Part shown: piece after piece, positions 53,757 through 64,000 of the stretch
Position numbering within the stretch: the stretch's first letter is position 1
Layout: each line of letters begins with the position of its first letter
From: Platanthera guangdongensis
Taxonomy: Eukaryota; Streptophyta; Magnoliopsida; Asparagales; Orchidaceae
Direction: 5' to 3'
Length of the DNA stretch: 64,000 nucleotides
NCBI GenBank assembly: GCA_039583875.1
Contig: CM077151.1
Location: forward strand, 21,576,766-21,640,765
The notes under the pieces: model-generated
The model's input: only the letters and a program-made list of their open reading frames with translations
The model's database searches: none
What the model was told of the DNA's origin: nothing
Position numbers and translations under genes: made by a program

Positions 53757-56700
53757 AATTAATAAATTTTTGATATAAGACAAATCTCAAACCGCGCGAA
53801 CTCAAGGAGTAACCGTCAGAACTATTGCTGTACTACGGAGTCCGCTGAGACCGGCAGGTCGCCAAACCGCAAACCACGCCGCGCGGACTACCCGTTATTC
53901 CAATGTAAGAAGAAGCTCCACGCGCCAATCAGCAAGCCGCCTAACTGTGAGGTCGCCTAGCCGCCTGACCGCACAATCTGCTGCTGCCGAGCTGAATAGG
54001 TCATCAGAAGCACACAGCTTATTGAACCGGGAAACTAGTTGCAGAAAAGAGACCGCCTAGCCGTAACCCGCGACCTACTTTTAACCACTGGTTGCTATCC
54101 ACAGAGTCCGCACTGTCACTGACCGCAGTCAGAACCAAGTCCATGACTTCCAGCACTATCCGTACAACCTGCACAGCACAAACCGATCGACCTCCTCAGA
54201 CCGCACGAATGCAATATCCAGACCGTAGCAACTATCCGCGAGTTCACTTACTGTTCATTTTCTATAATTGATGTGACAGAGGGTCCTATTTATAGACACG
54301 ATGAGAACTGTGGTTACCGCCCTAGCCGATATGATAACCATCCCATCTCGCGTCGAGCACCAAGTGTTTCCGCAAGCCGCGGATAAAGAACCAGTCTGCC
54401 GCGACCTGCAAGATAGCAAGCTCGCCAAGGAGCAATATCAAGGCCGGACAACCAACTCTATCCGCCTTATCGCCATAGGCGATGCCAGGACCAAGACAAC
54501 AACCCGCAGACACTATGGTAATAACCTGTCCGCATATCAGTGGACACGGCCCCAGTCTGCATGCCCTGTGGACACAATTCCAGTCCGCGCACTCCGAGCC
54601 CGCAGCCAAGGCACCAAACAGATAAATGTCGGCTCGCCGGACAAGGAATACAGTCCGCATGACCAAGCGGACACTGCTCCAGTCTGCACGCCTTGCGGGC
54701 ACAGCTCCAGTCCGCATTCACCAAGCTCGCAACCAACCCACAAGTCAACTGCTGCTGAGTTTGGTGGACTGAGAAGCAATCAGCGCTTAACCGCGCGGAT
54801 TGAGCAAACCTGGACTTGGTTCAGAACCAACCAAGTCCACACCACCGGCCACAAGGGCCAGTCCACGCTTACTGGCGACCACCGACACTAGTCCACGCAT
54901 CCTAGCGAACTCCAGCACTAGTCTGCTCTAACCAGCGAACACCGCGGCTACCACATACCGCGCCACCGGTGCCAGACCAAGGCACCTGCCATGCCGATCT
55001 ATCGAGCTCTAGTCCAGTCTGCATCTTGCCGGACTTCGCGGATAGAGAATCTATCCGCCCAGTTACCTTCTGGGAACAGCCATCCTGTTGAGCATAAGCC
55101 AGCCTGGCTAACCGCCACCTATGTTCGCACAGACCGCGTGAATAGATCGACGGCCCAGGCCGCCAAGGAACAAGCCGGCTGCAACAACCCTGCCGACCTG
55201 GCTAACCACTAGTCCGGTATGTATAGACCGCGCGGATAGGTCGCCCAAGTTGCTCAATCCTCCACTTTCACTTCACCATTTTCAACACTCTCCCTTTAAG
55301 TGAGAAGTGGTGAACAACCCCAGCAGTTCTCGTAATGTCGCACATGGTCCCTCTAATAGCACCATCGAGAAGATGTCCAAGACATAGTCCTCGCCCCGCA
55401 TATCCTGGACCATAAGGGATCCCTCCAACATCTCTTGAAAGGAGCCGTGCTTCCCTCTGCCTTCCTCTTCAGCTCCGACCTCCACTTGCATGCTACATGA
55501 GTAACACCAATGACTTTGGGCTCAAGATCCCAAGCCTAGTCTCCTCTGAGGGTAGTCACCTCCTCAACCTTAACGTCATCCACCTCCTTGACTCCAGTGG
55601 TGCCTTCAAAGCAAGAAGGCTCTCACTCGATCTGAGGGTCTACGAATAAATAAGAGACCGAGCTCACTATATTTCCTTCGCAATATCGAGCTGGTGGGTT
55701 GATTATGCTCTTCGACCTCCGAAGAGCCTGATCACGGCTAACCACCTTCGCTGCTCCTTCTGATCCAACTTCGTTCTCGGGCAAACCTAGAACAATGCTC
55801 CCCTTGCTTCCTGGACAAGAAGCCACCGCACTAGAATGAGAATCACCCGGAGCATCGCTCCCCTGCTTCCTGAACCAAACGTCACTGCCCCGGAGCTAGA
55901 ACAACCTAGTGCTCCTGGTGACACATGCAACTCCATCTGAACCTTAGCAGCAACCTCCTTCATCACACCATCTGACCTGCTCTCCTCTAGCTCCACATAT
56001 GAGCTACCCCAATACGACGTCAGCTCATCGAAGACACGTCTCTCGACACAATGAACCTCTTTGTCGTAGGATCCATACACCTCAATCTCCTTTTCTGCTC
56101 ATCATACACAACAAAGACTAGCTTCGTCTTGAGAGCCCCCGAAGAGTGTACATAGCAGGTAGAACCAAACACTTAAAGGTGCTTCACGCTGGGCTTTACC
56201 CTGAACATCAGCTCATACAGAGTCTTCATGTTGATCGGACTCAGAGGCATCCAATTGATGAAATGTGCCGCGCATGTCATCCCTTCCGCCCAAAATGCCT
56301 TAGGAATGTCTTTGCACTGAAGCCAACACTTGTAGGTCTCCTCCAAAAGACGGATAATCCGATCTGTAACACTACTTTGTTATGGATTATGTCCATGAGA
56401 GAGCTCCCTTCAGATCCCATGCTTAATGCAAAAATTCGAGAACATGGTTGAGCCGAACTCACCTCCGTTGCCCGTTCTCAACTTCTTGATCTGTAGGCTA
56501 AGCTGACCCTCCACAAGCTTCTTGAACTCCACAAACAAGTGGAACATGTTCGACTTCTCCTTCATGAAGTATACCCAAGTATACCTCACATAGTCATCAA
56601 CCAATATCAGTATGACCTGCTTCCTCTAAGACTGGCGATGACGGTCGGTCCCACCAGACCACTACGGACAACCTCCAATGGTGCTTTACATCTGGAATGC

Positions 56701-59230
56701 GCCTTATCAAACGTAAAGCGATAAGCTTCATCGTGTTTACATCCTGTGCAAGCTTGACCGTCGTCAAAGGATGACAACTTAGGTAAGGCTCTCACAAGGC
56801 TCCTTACTGTCATTGCTTTTAGCTTGTCCATCCCGACATGTCTCAGTCTTTCATGTCAGATAGATGCACTATCATTGGCCTTCATCCAATCAGCATCAGA
56901 AATTATTGTCAACCCAGCCAAGTTTGTCTCCTTACTCCCAACATGAGCAACGTTCACCGAGTGCAGGACAACCTTACACCCCTTCTTGAAGTGACCAAGT
57001 TGCTTGCATCTATTGCACACTGGTCCTTCCTTTCTCTTCCAATCACGCCTATGAGAAACACTCCTCTCTTGTTGATCAAAAGTAGAGGAACCAACCATAG
57101 CAGCCAACTTCACCTCCTTGTTGAACAACCCACAAGGGAAGTCCAAATCTCCGCAGCTGACCGACATCCACTGATGTGGTCCAAGAGCTCTGATGAGATC
57201 ACCTGCTTAAGAATAACCTCCGCTTTCACGTTTGTCTTCTTCCAAGCTCTCACCGCTTCAACATTACCTGTAACAACAGTAACCTCTTGCCTTTTTGCTA
57301 TGCAAACCACCTCTCAAAGGTCATCACAAAGAAGATAGCTTTTTATACATGAATTCCACTTATCAAAGTTAGTCCATGTAAGAAGCTTCATTCCAAGATC
57401 TCTTGCCAAATCACCTTTCATTGCACTTAACCCTGGTTCACTTAGACTCACAAAAGCAATAAAGCAATTTGTCAGTTGATTCACTGCTCAAGCCTCTGTT
57501 CCCTATGATACCTTATTAAAAAATTTGATATAGCGAAAGACGGGAATCCAAGCGTAGGAACACTCAACCTATCCGAGCCCAAATAAACCAGATGCAAAAC
57601 TGAAGAGCAAGAATCTTGTACTATAATAAACTTCTTTACAGAGCAAGACATACATGGCGAGACATGATTCATCGATGTATACAAAGGAAGTAGAAACAAT
57701 ACAAGGCAAATCTCAAGCCACGCGGACTCAAGGAGTAACCGCCGGAACTACTGCTGCAATACGGAGTCCGCCGAGACCGGTAGGTCACCAAACCATAAAC
57801 CATATCGTGCGGACTACCCGTTATTCCAATATAAGAAGAAGCTCTACTCGTCGATTGACAAGCTGCCTAACTGCGAGGTTGCCTATCCGCCTGGCCGCAC
57901 GATCTGCTGCTGCCGAACTGAACAGGCCGCCAGAAGCAGATAACTTATTAAATCGAGAAACTAGTTGCAGAAGAGAGACCTCCTAGCCGCAACCCGCGAA
58001 CTGCTGTTAACTACTAGTTTTTATCCGCAGAGTCCGCACTGTCCCTGACCGCAGTCAGAACCAAGTCTCTGACTTCCAGCGCTATCCACACAACCTGCAC
58101 AACATAAACCAGTAAACTTCCTCAGGCCGCGCGGATACAAAATCCAGACCACAGTAACTATCCGCGAGTTCACTTACTGTTCATTTCCTATAATTGATGT
58201 GACAGGGGGTCATATTTATAGGCACGATGAGGAGTGTGGTCACCTCCCTAGCAGATAGGATACCACCCCATCTCGCGGCGAGCACCAAGTGTATCCGCAA
58301 GCCACATATACACAACTAGTCCGTCGCGACCTGCAAGATATCCAGATCGCCAAGTAGCAACATCAAGGCCGGACAACCAACTCTATCCGCCTTGTCACCA
58401 AAGGCCATGCCAGGACCAAGGCAACAACCCACACACACTGCGGAAACAACCAGTCCGCATATCAGCGGACATAACTCCAGTTCGCACACCCTGCAGACAG
58501 AATTTCTGTCTGCGCATTCCGACCCCGCAGCCAAGGCACCAAGCTTACAACCACCAGACTCGGCGGATAAGGAATACAGTCCCCATGCCCAGGCGGACAA
58601 TGCTCCACTCCGCACGCCTTACGAGCATAGCTCCAGTCTGCATTCACCAAGCTCGCAACCAACCTACAAGTCAACTGTTGCCGAGCTTAGCGGACTAAGA
58701 AGCAGTTCGTGCTTAACTGCGCGAACACCTAGACTGAGCAAACCTGTACTTGGTTCAGAACCAACCAAGTCCACACCACCGACCATAAGGGCCAGTCTGT
58801 GCTTACTAGTGACCACCGACACCAGTCCGTGCATCTCGGAGAACTCTAGAACCAGACCGCTCTAACCGGCAAACTCCACGGCTACCACCTGCCGCGACAC
58901 AAAAGCTAAACCAAGGCACCTGCCATGCCGATCTCCCGAGCTCCAGTCCAGTCCGCATCTTACCGGACTCTACAGATAAAGAAGTTATTTGCCCGGTTAC
59001 CTTCTGGGAACATCCAGCCTGCTGAGCATAAGCCGGCCTGGCTGGCTGCCACCTCTATTCACACAGACCGCACGAACAGACCGCGCGAACAGACCGCCCA
59101 GGGCGCCAAGGAACAAGCCTACTGCAGTAACTCTGCTGACCTGGCTAACCACCAGTCTTGTCCGCATAGACTGCACGGATAGGTTGCCCAGGTTGCCCAA
59201 TCCTCCACTTTCATTGCACCATTTTCAATA
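53757..59230 (-). mobile_element. Ty1/copia element with degenerate gag-pol, minus strand
   Basis: LTRs about 53757-55287 (3') and 57513-59230 (5'). They share CTCAAGGAGTAACCG, GGAGTCCGC and CCACTTTCA..CACCATTTTCAA. The start TGTTGAAAATGGTG is intact in the 3' LTR. The 5' LTR is longer by about 190 bp near 57530-57700. Polypurine tract AAAGGGAGAG on minus at 55288-55297; a diverged primer site (AGGTATCATAGGG) at about 57500-57512. AATTT flanks both sides (53752-53756 and 59231-59235). Minus TATA boxes lie near 54284 and 58211. Confidence 0.85.
55291..57480 (-). pseudogene. Eroded copia gag-pol
   Basis: Order on minus: gag helix AWKKTNVKAEVILKQVISSE (about 57230); CNRCKQLGHFKKGC zinc knuckle (about 57000); GAG-pre-integrase block with CTGCKHDEAYRFTFDKAHSR (about 56740); integrase core VDDYVRYTWVYFMKEKS and LRTGNGGEFGS (56600-56440); post-integrase linker ending ALRRSKSIINPPARYCEG (about 55700); then VLDIFSMVLLEGP..LRELLG (about 55400), the C-terminal tail of RNase H. 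The reverse transcriptase core between the last two is missing, and several frames are needed. In the integrase, Gly stands where the D of the catalytic DNGGEF motif is expected. Confidence 0.85.
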
Positions 59231-59651
59231 AATTTGGTAAGTCCTCGGAGCCTCGATGAGAGCGCTCTGGCCTTAGAATGTTGCTGAACTCGCGAAACCT
59301 TGATGAGAGCATTCCGTCTGGGAATTTTCTAAGTGTACAGAGCTGTTGGAGGGAGCACATTCGTTGAAGCGGAGCTTTGATAGTGCATTCTCATTGAAGC
59401 AGAGCCTTGATGAGAGCACTCTCATTGAAGCGGAGCCTTGATGGATCACTTTCGTTGAAGTGGAGCCTTGATGGGAGTGCTCTCGTGGAGGCGGTTGATG
59501 TGACTTGGAGCTTCCAGAGACCTTAACACATGAAGAGAAGTGGAGAGAATTACTGAGAGGAGAATCAGCCTAAGTCCATGATCTCGTCGGAAAATCTCAG
59601 AGCTCTATCTTGCCTCTGGAGTTGCTTGTCTTCAAATGAAGTCATATTTAT

Positions 59652-60650
59652 TGTTGAAATCGGAACTCGGTTTCTTGAGGAGTTTGGACCCAAGAGGGTA
59701 GCTTGCACCTACTTCTCTCAAGAGAGAGCACATGACCAACCGCTTGGAACTAAGAGATCGACCCCGAACTGCAGCGAGGATGTCCCGCCACACACCCGGA
59801 AGATCAAAAAGAGCTTCCCCTCTCTCACCAATGCTGAGCTGGGCACCTTGATGGTCCCTGAGAGAACTTGGACCAGAGTCAGCCTTGGGGGAGGGGGAAG
59901 GAAGAAGAAGAAGTACCCCTCCCTAGGGTGCCCATGGGGGTCTATTTATAATTTTCCAAGTTTGGTCTGCAAATAACGGAATCCCGCCTTTTGATTTTTC
60001 TATACACAGCTCAAAACGGTCTGTAAACAACATAATTCCGCTATTTGGAGGGGCTATTAGAAGTCCCAAAGCGGTATCCAGGGGTTGGCGAATGCTCGGT
60101 GAAGCGGGGACTCGCCACTCGCCCCGAACCTAGAACTCACCCCAGGGAGCCTAGAACTAGCACCTTGGCGGGCCGCACTCGCCCTAGGGAACCTGGATCT
60201 TGCACTATGGGCCGCACTCATGCCAGAGAGCCTAGATCTCGCCCCCGGGGAGGGGCGGGGGGTTAAACTCGCCTTAAGGAGCTTAGATCTCGCCCCTGGG
60301 TGGCAGCACTTGGCCTAGGGAGCCTGAAACTCTCCCTTGCGGGGCCGCATTTCCCCCAGGGAGCCTGGTTATCGCCCATGGAGGTTACACTCACCCATGG
60401 AGTCTGGATCTCGCCCCTGAGGGGCTGGACTCACGTAAGGATCCTGGATCTCATCCCTGGGGGTTGCACTCGCCCTAGGGAGCTTGAAACTCGCACCTGG
60501 GGGGTTGCACTTGCCCCTGCGGGGCTTCACTCGCCCCAGGGATCCTGTATCTCGCCCCTGGGAGGTCACTTCTTCTACAATGATCCTAGGCTGGAGATCC
60601 TCTAGGTCATCATTGGTCGCATCTGATCTCGACGAATTACGCGTTATACA
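59652..60650 (-). mobile_element. Solo LTR, family S, minus strand, perfect TSD
   Basis: 999 bp. On minus it begins TGTATAACGCGTAATTCG and ends GATTTCAACA. TSD TTTAT at 59647-59651 and 60651-60655. Minus TATA box ATTATAAATAGACC near 59940-59953. It carries a GC-rich tandem region (about 60100-60580, units near 42 bp with CTCGCCCCTGGG and AGGGAGCCT). Confidence 0.88.
60100..60580. repeat. GC-rich tandem array inside the solo LTR
   Basis: About eleven diverged units of roughly 42 bp with CTCGCCCTAGGGAGCCTGG and TCTCGCCCCTGGGG. It occupies the same place upstream of the promoter as the arrays in the 21.5-kb and 34-kb LTRs. Confidence 0.8.
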
Positions 60651-61695
60651 TTTATAGTTTTATGGAGGGCTATGGTGGTAATTGTGCCGGGGTGTGATTT
60701 GTGCTGACGAATGACGTAGCTTCATTTCGATCACCGGAACACCAAATTTACCGAAATGACGGGAGTGCCCCCCCAAGGCCAGTTCAGGTTGCCCGGGCAA
60801 GGTGACCGAAGGTGGCAGCAAATGATGGTGGAGGTGGCAGTTGGAGACGGTATGGGTGATGACGACGGCGACGGCCGCTGCCGGCACACATGCGTGGCCC
60901 GCGCCCGCGGTTGCGTAGTGTGCAACTATGTAATAACGCAGCCCAACATCTGCACAGGTTGGCATCGAGCGGCCACGCAGGTCGGCCATGCACAGCGCGC
61001 GGGGTACGACCATGTAGGGGTGTGGCCCTGCGGGGGTGCGACTGTGCGGTCTGTCCGCGAACGCACAGGGTGCTACCGCGCAGGCCGTCCATGCGCAGGC
61101 AGGTCGTGCGGGGCGTGCCCGCACTGGCCATACGGGGTGCGGTTGTGCACACGCATACCGCGTGGGGCGCAGATACGCGCGCGCATGTGCGCAGGCCGGG
61201 CGTACTTACGCTACCCTTCTGTAAGCATGCGTGGGTTTGACTTCCTTTCTAGGGGATCCTAAAGCTTATGGCTTTAATGCACATAATCGGTCCGGTCGAG
61301 CTCATACGTACTCAGTTCGAATCTTACCGGTTTGACTTAGAAATTTCAACGGGGTTTGACTTCCCCCGAGTCCCGGAAGCACCATGGAAGAAGGTCGAAC
61401 CCGGGCACGTGGCTAGGCCGTGCAGGTGTGCACGACCTGCGTGTTGGAGCGCGCGACATGCGCACACACAGCTAGCACGCAGCAACACCCCGCGAGGTCA
61501 GCGCGTGCGCGCGTCCAGCTGTCGCGGGCGCACCACCGTGCTGCCACTCCCCCACGGGGCCGCGCCCCCGTGCTGCCACGCCCCTGCGGGGCCGCGCCCC
61601 AATGCTGCCACTCCCCCGTAGGGCTGCGCCCCGCGCGGCTTGTACGTGTGTGACATACACGTCCCGCCTACCCGTGCGACCGCATCCCGCGAAGT

Positions 61696-61721
61696 CCCCC
61701 CCCCCCCCCCCCCCCCCCCCC
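61696..61721 (+). repeat. Poly-C tract (26 bp)
   Basis: Uninterrupted C run in the GC-rich centre of the inverted pair; length may be uncertain from sequencing. Confidence 0.9.
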
Positions 61722-62139
61722 GCACGGCCACAATCCCGCGCAGCCACGAGGAGATGCCCCACGCACGTGTGCACCGCGCCTGCAGTGTGTGCCACAAATG
61801 CTACCGACCCGACCGCCTCTGGCCGCCACCGCCTCTTTCGGACTCCAGCTAGCGTCCGCGGCCCCCGGGCAACTTTCCCGAGCCGCCCGGAGGGCACTTC
61901 CGTCATTTTACAATGATCCGGGTGATTCATGAAATGGTGCGACGTTATTCGTCAGCACAAATTCAGCCTCGACGCAATTACCTACGTATTTATCCAGAAA
62001 TCTATAAATTGGCCCCTAAGCTTTCATTTGGAGATTGACAACTCTAGAGGCAAGAGATAGCTCTGAGGTTTTTCGGCGAGATTGTGGACTTACGCAGATT
62101 CTCCGCTTAATAATTCGCTCTGGTCCTTTTCTTACACAA

Positions 62140-62350
62140 ATGCTCAGTGGACTTAGAGCCAAATTTTCAGGACAGTGCTTTCATCGAGATTCCGTGTACT
62201 TGGCCAAATTTTCAAGCCGCAGCGCTTCCATTGAGCTTTTGTGTACGTTGCCAAATTTTCAGGCCAGAACACTTTCATTAAGGTTCCGTGGGCTTATACA
62301 AATTTCAAAGGCCGGAGCGCTTCCATCGAGACTCCGAGTACTTAGTTTCA
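62140..62350. repeat. Tandem repeat of about 58 bp, four copies
   Basis: Units contain CCAAATTTTCAGGCC and GCGCTTYCATYGAGRYTCCG. An inverted relative with shorter units lies at 59250-59480. Confidence 0.75.
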
Positions 62351-62800
62351 TTTTCTCATTTTTTTTACTTTGCAGTTGTAACGGAGAAGCAAACTGTCAC
62401 CCTTGGAGATTAAATCTCAATCCCTGTAAACTCAAAGAAACTAATGAATTTTGGCTCGGCACAGATCCAACCACGTGTTTTTTCACCATTTCCGGGTTTT
62501 CCACGTCAAAAATCCCTCTTACTAATTGTTGCTGTTTACTTTTACAGATTGTACACTCGGTCCAATTCAATACTAAGACGGACTTATTTCTCCGAACTGA
62601 ACTAAGAAAGACAGGATAACTCGCAACAAGTATGTATGTATTTAATTAATTTCGTTAACCTGGTTTGATAACTGATGCTCGCGTCACATGCAACGTGTTG
62701 CGTGCTGTGCCGCAGTATATATATAATCTAAGTATAATATTATTATTTTCCTAGAGGGCTAACAAATGCTTCCCTTAACCTCCAGCAGAGAGTCAACTTA

Positions 62801-62982
62801 GGCTCTATTTGTTTGGGCAGCTCTATTTTGGGCAAATGCCGTCGGCGTTTGCTTCGTTTCCACCCGTCCACCTTGAAAAACGCCCCAAAAAGTTCCGTTT
62901 GGAGCATCCACCTCCCCCCTCCGGTTCGAACTATCCATTTCCACCCGCCGGATCGACCCACCCCACTAAAACAAATGAAGCC
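62801..62982. mobile_element. Tourist-like MITE, family H2, copy 1, TTA TSD
   Basis: 182 bp from GGCTCTATTTGTTTGGGC to ACAAATGAAGCC, flanked by TTA (62798-62800 and 62983-62985). It shares CACCTCCCCCCTCCGGTTCG and CCACCCGCCGGATCGACCC with the next copy. Confidence 0.82.
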
Positions 62983-63320
62983 TTAGAAAAATGTGCAGCC
63001 GCAAATATCTACGAACTTATTGGGCTTTGGCGGTGGCATGTCAAAATCACATACCCTACTGTATTCAGACTGCACACTCCTATTTATAATTGGTCTCTTA
63101 TAATTGGTCTCTTATAATTGGTCTAGATCACATAGCCTTTCTTATCATTGATCTGAATTTTGGAATGAAAAATGTGTGAGATGGTTTAACATGGTACAAG
63201 AATTAGGTTCATGCTCATGGAACGTGTTAGACGGCATGTCATAAATAAAAAACGGCATGTCAAGATTAATCTCACACAGCTTACTCAAACAGTTCACTCG
63301 TCGGTATAATTGGTCCCGCT

Positions 63321-63545
63321 ACGCTCTATTTGTTTGGGCGTTTCGTTGCTCCATTTTGGACAAACGCTGCTGGAAGGATGGTAAACAAATGAACCTTCGG
63401 CGGCGTTTGCTCCGTGTCCACCCGCCCGCCTTGAGAAACGCCCCAAAAAGCTTCGTTTGGAACAGCCACCTCCCCCCTCCGATTCGAACACTTCGTTTCC
63501 ACCCGCCGGATCGACCCGCCACCGCCGAACCAAATGAAGGGAAAT
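63321..63545. mobile_element. Tourist-like MITE, family H2, copy 2
   Basis: Starts near CGCTCTATTTGTTTGGGCG and ends ACCAAATGAAGGG. It shares CGCCCCAAAAAGCTTCG and CCACCCGCCGGATCGACCC with copy 1. Target duplication not clear. Frames on the minus strand (63294-63577) follow the repeat. Confidence 0.75.
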
Positions 63546-63747
63546 TTCTGTGTGTTGAGCTCAATTACGATCTTCATTTGTTATGCCCTATCAGACCTTC
63601 GATTACTACACAAAATCATGTTTGATTGAAATATGATCGTATATCAATAAATGTCATGATCGTATTTCACTACGGCCCTATTTTCTATATGAGTTATGCA
63701 AGTAGAGAAAGCTAAAAATAACTCACCAAAAAATTTCTCCTAATTAA

Positions 63748-63958
63748 GGCTTCATTTGGTTCCGCATTTTCGGGCAGCGTTCGGAGCAAACACCGGCGGA
63801 CGGCGGGTAACCAAACTAAGTCCCGTCTCCGTTTGCACCGTTTGTGCCCGCAACAAGGAGAAAACGCCCCCAGTTTCGACCCCCGCCTCCCACCCTCCGG
63901 TTCTAAAGTCCCGTTTTGATCCTCCGGGTGCACCTTCCACCACCCAACCAAATATAAC
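63748..63958. mobile_element. Tourist-like MITE, family H2, diverged copy 3
   Basis: Starts GGCTTCATTTGGTTCCGC after TAA (63745-63747) and ends near CACCCAACCAAATA. Interior has GTTTGCACCGTTTGTGCC and CGCCTCCCACCCTCCGG. Confidence 0.6.
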
Positions 63959-64000
63959 CGAAGAAGGAGGCGTTTTTGTTAATGTTACCAAACCAAAAAC

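Larger units (their letters stand above)
59236..62620. repeat. Large inverted pair of LTR-like arms
   Basis: The left arm on plus and right arm on minus share in order: CCTCGATGAGAGCGCTC-type repeats (59250-59470 against 62350-62140), GAAAATCTCAGAGCTC (59590 against 62060), CTCTTGCCTCTAGAGTTG (59610 against 62040), GTGCTGACGAATGACGT (60700 against 61950), and ATGACGGGAGTGCCC with GTTGCCCGGGC (60757-60800 against 61905-61865). The left arm is split by a solo LTR (59652-60650). The GC-rich middle (60830-61860) keeps long frames open on both strands without any domain. Confidence 0.65.

Noticed and set aside
54301..54891. 196-codon ORF on plus
   Set aside because: It lies within the 3' LTR of the minus-strand copia element, and the matching LTR at 58392-58865 encodes a different, broken reading.
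60660..61930. GC-rich gene cluster (many 100-168 codon ORFs)
   Set aside because: Frames are open on both strands in the GC-rich centre of an inverted LTR pair. No domains, and the reading changes across the C26 run.

Overview
The window looks like a repeat-dense stretch of nuclear DNA from a flowering plant, probably a eudicot. This rests on plant-type LTR retrotransposons of both Ty1/copia and Ty3/gypsy kind, two TRIM elements, many Tourist-, hAT- and MULE-like MITEs, and a two-exon LEA-type gene with a short plant-like intron. I see no rRNA, tRNA, organellar or bacterial genes. The only convincing cellular gene is the LEA-like gene at 2561-3254 (minus). A decayed centrin/calmodulin-like fragment lies at 6078-6392. 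Nearly everything else that can be explained is transposable-element DNA, much of it nested, and many insertions can be dated relative to each other by intact target-site duplications (TSDs).

Layout. 0-10 kb: partial LTR, hAT-like tandem ends, LEA gene, a MULE-like element with a 9-bp TSD (4128-5443), hairpin MITEs, a solo LTR (8427-9015) and a gypsy-like gag remnant. 10-20 kb: a TRIM with a 35-bp interior (10414-10950) inside an old LTR, several MITEs, an (AT)n tract, an hAT-like MITE, and an inverted duplication (17.9-20.8 kb). 20.9-28.4 kb: a fold-back transposon (copy A) split by a gag-only LTR element (21486-27368) that carries an 18-copy 79-bp array in place of pol. 29-33.9 kb: LTR remnants, a fold-back element and an hAT-like MITE. 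33957-41872: a young, complete gag-only LTR element on the minus strand with about 2-kb LTRs and one intact gag ORF. 42.3-46.2 kb: fold-back copies B and C, with a TRIM nested in B and a hairpin MITE between them. 46.4-48.9 kb: MITEs and a copia-like LTR end. 48.9-52.3 kb: a copia-type gag-only element. 53.8-59.2 kb: a copia element with an eroded gag-pol lacking most of reverse transcriptase. 59.2-62.6 kb: a large inverted pair of LTR-like arms with a nested solo LTR. 62.8-64 kb: Tourist-like MITEs.

Themes. (1) No element here encodes a complete reverse transcriptase, so the LTR elements depended on proteins from elsewhere; two gypsy-type and one copia-type element keep gag only, the architecture called TR-GAG. 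(2) Tandem arrays with strong internal dyads occur inside LTRs, behind gag genes and at DNA-transposon ends. (3) The best candidate for something undescribed is the fold-back family (copies A, B, C). Its arms are long arrays of a roughly 20-bp unit (T-run followed by CGCCCGG) that switch to the reverse complement at the centre. Its outer ends are Harbinger/Tourist-like. It produces misleading ORFs rich in FF or KK.
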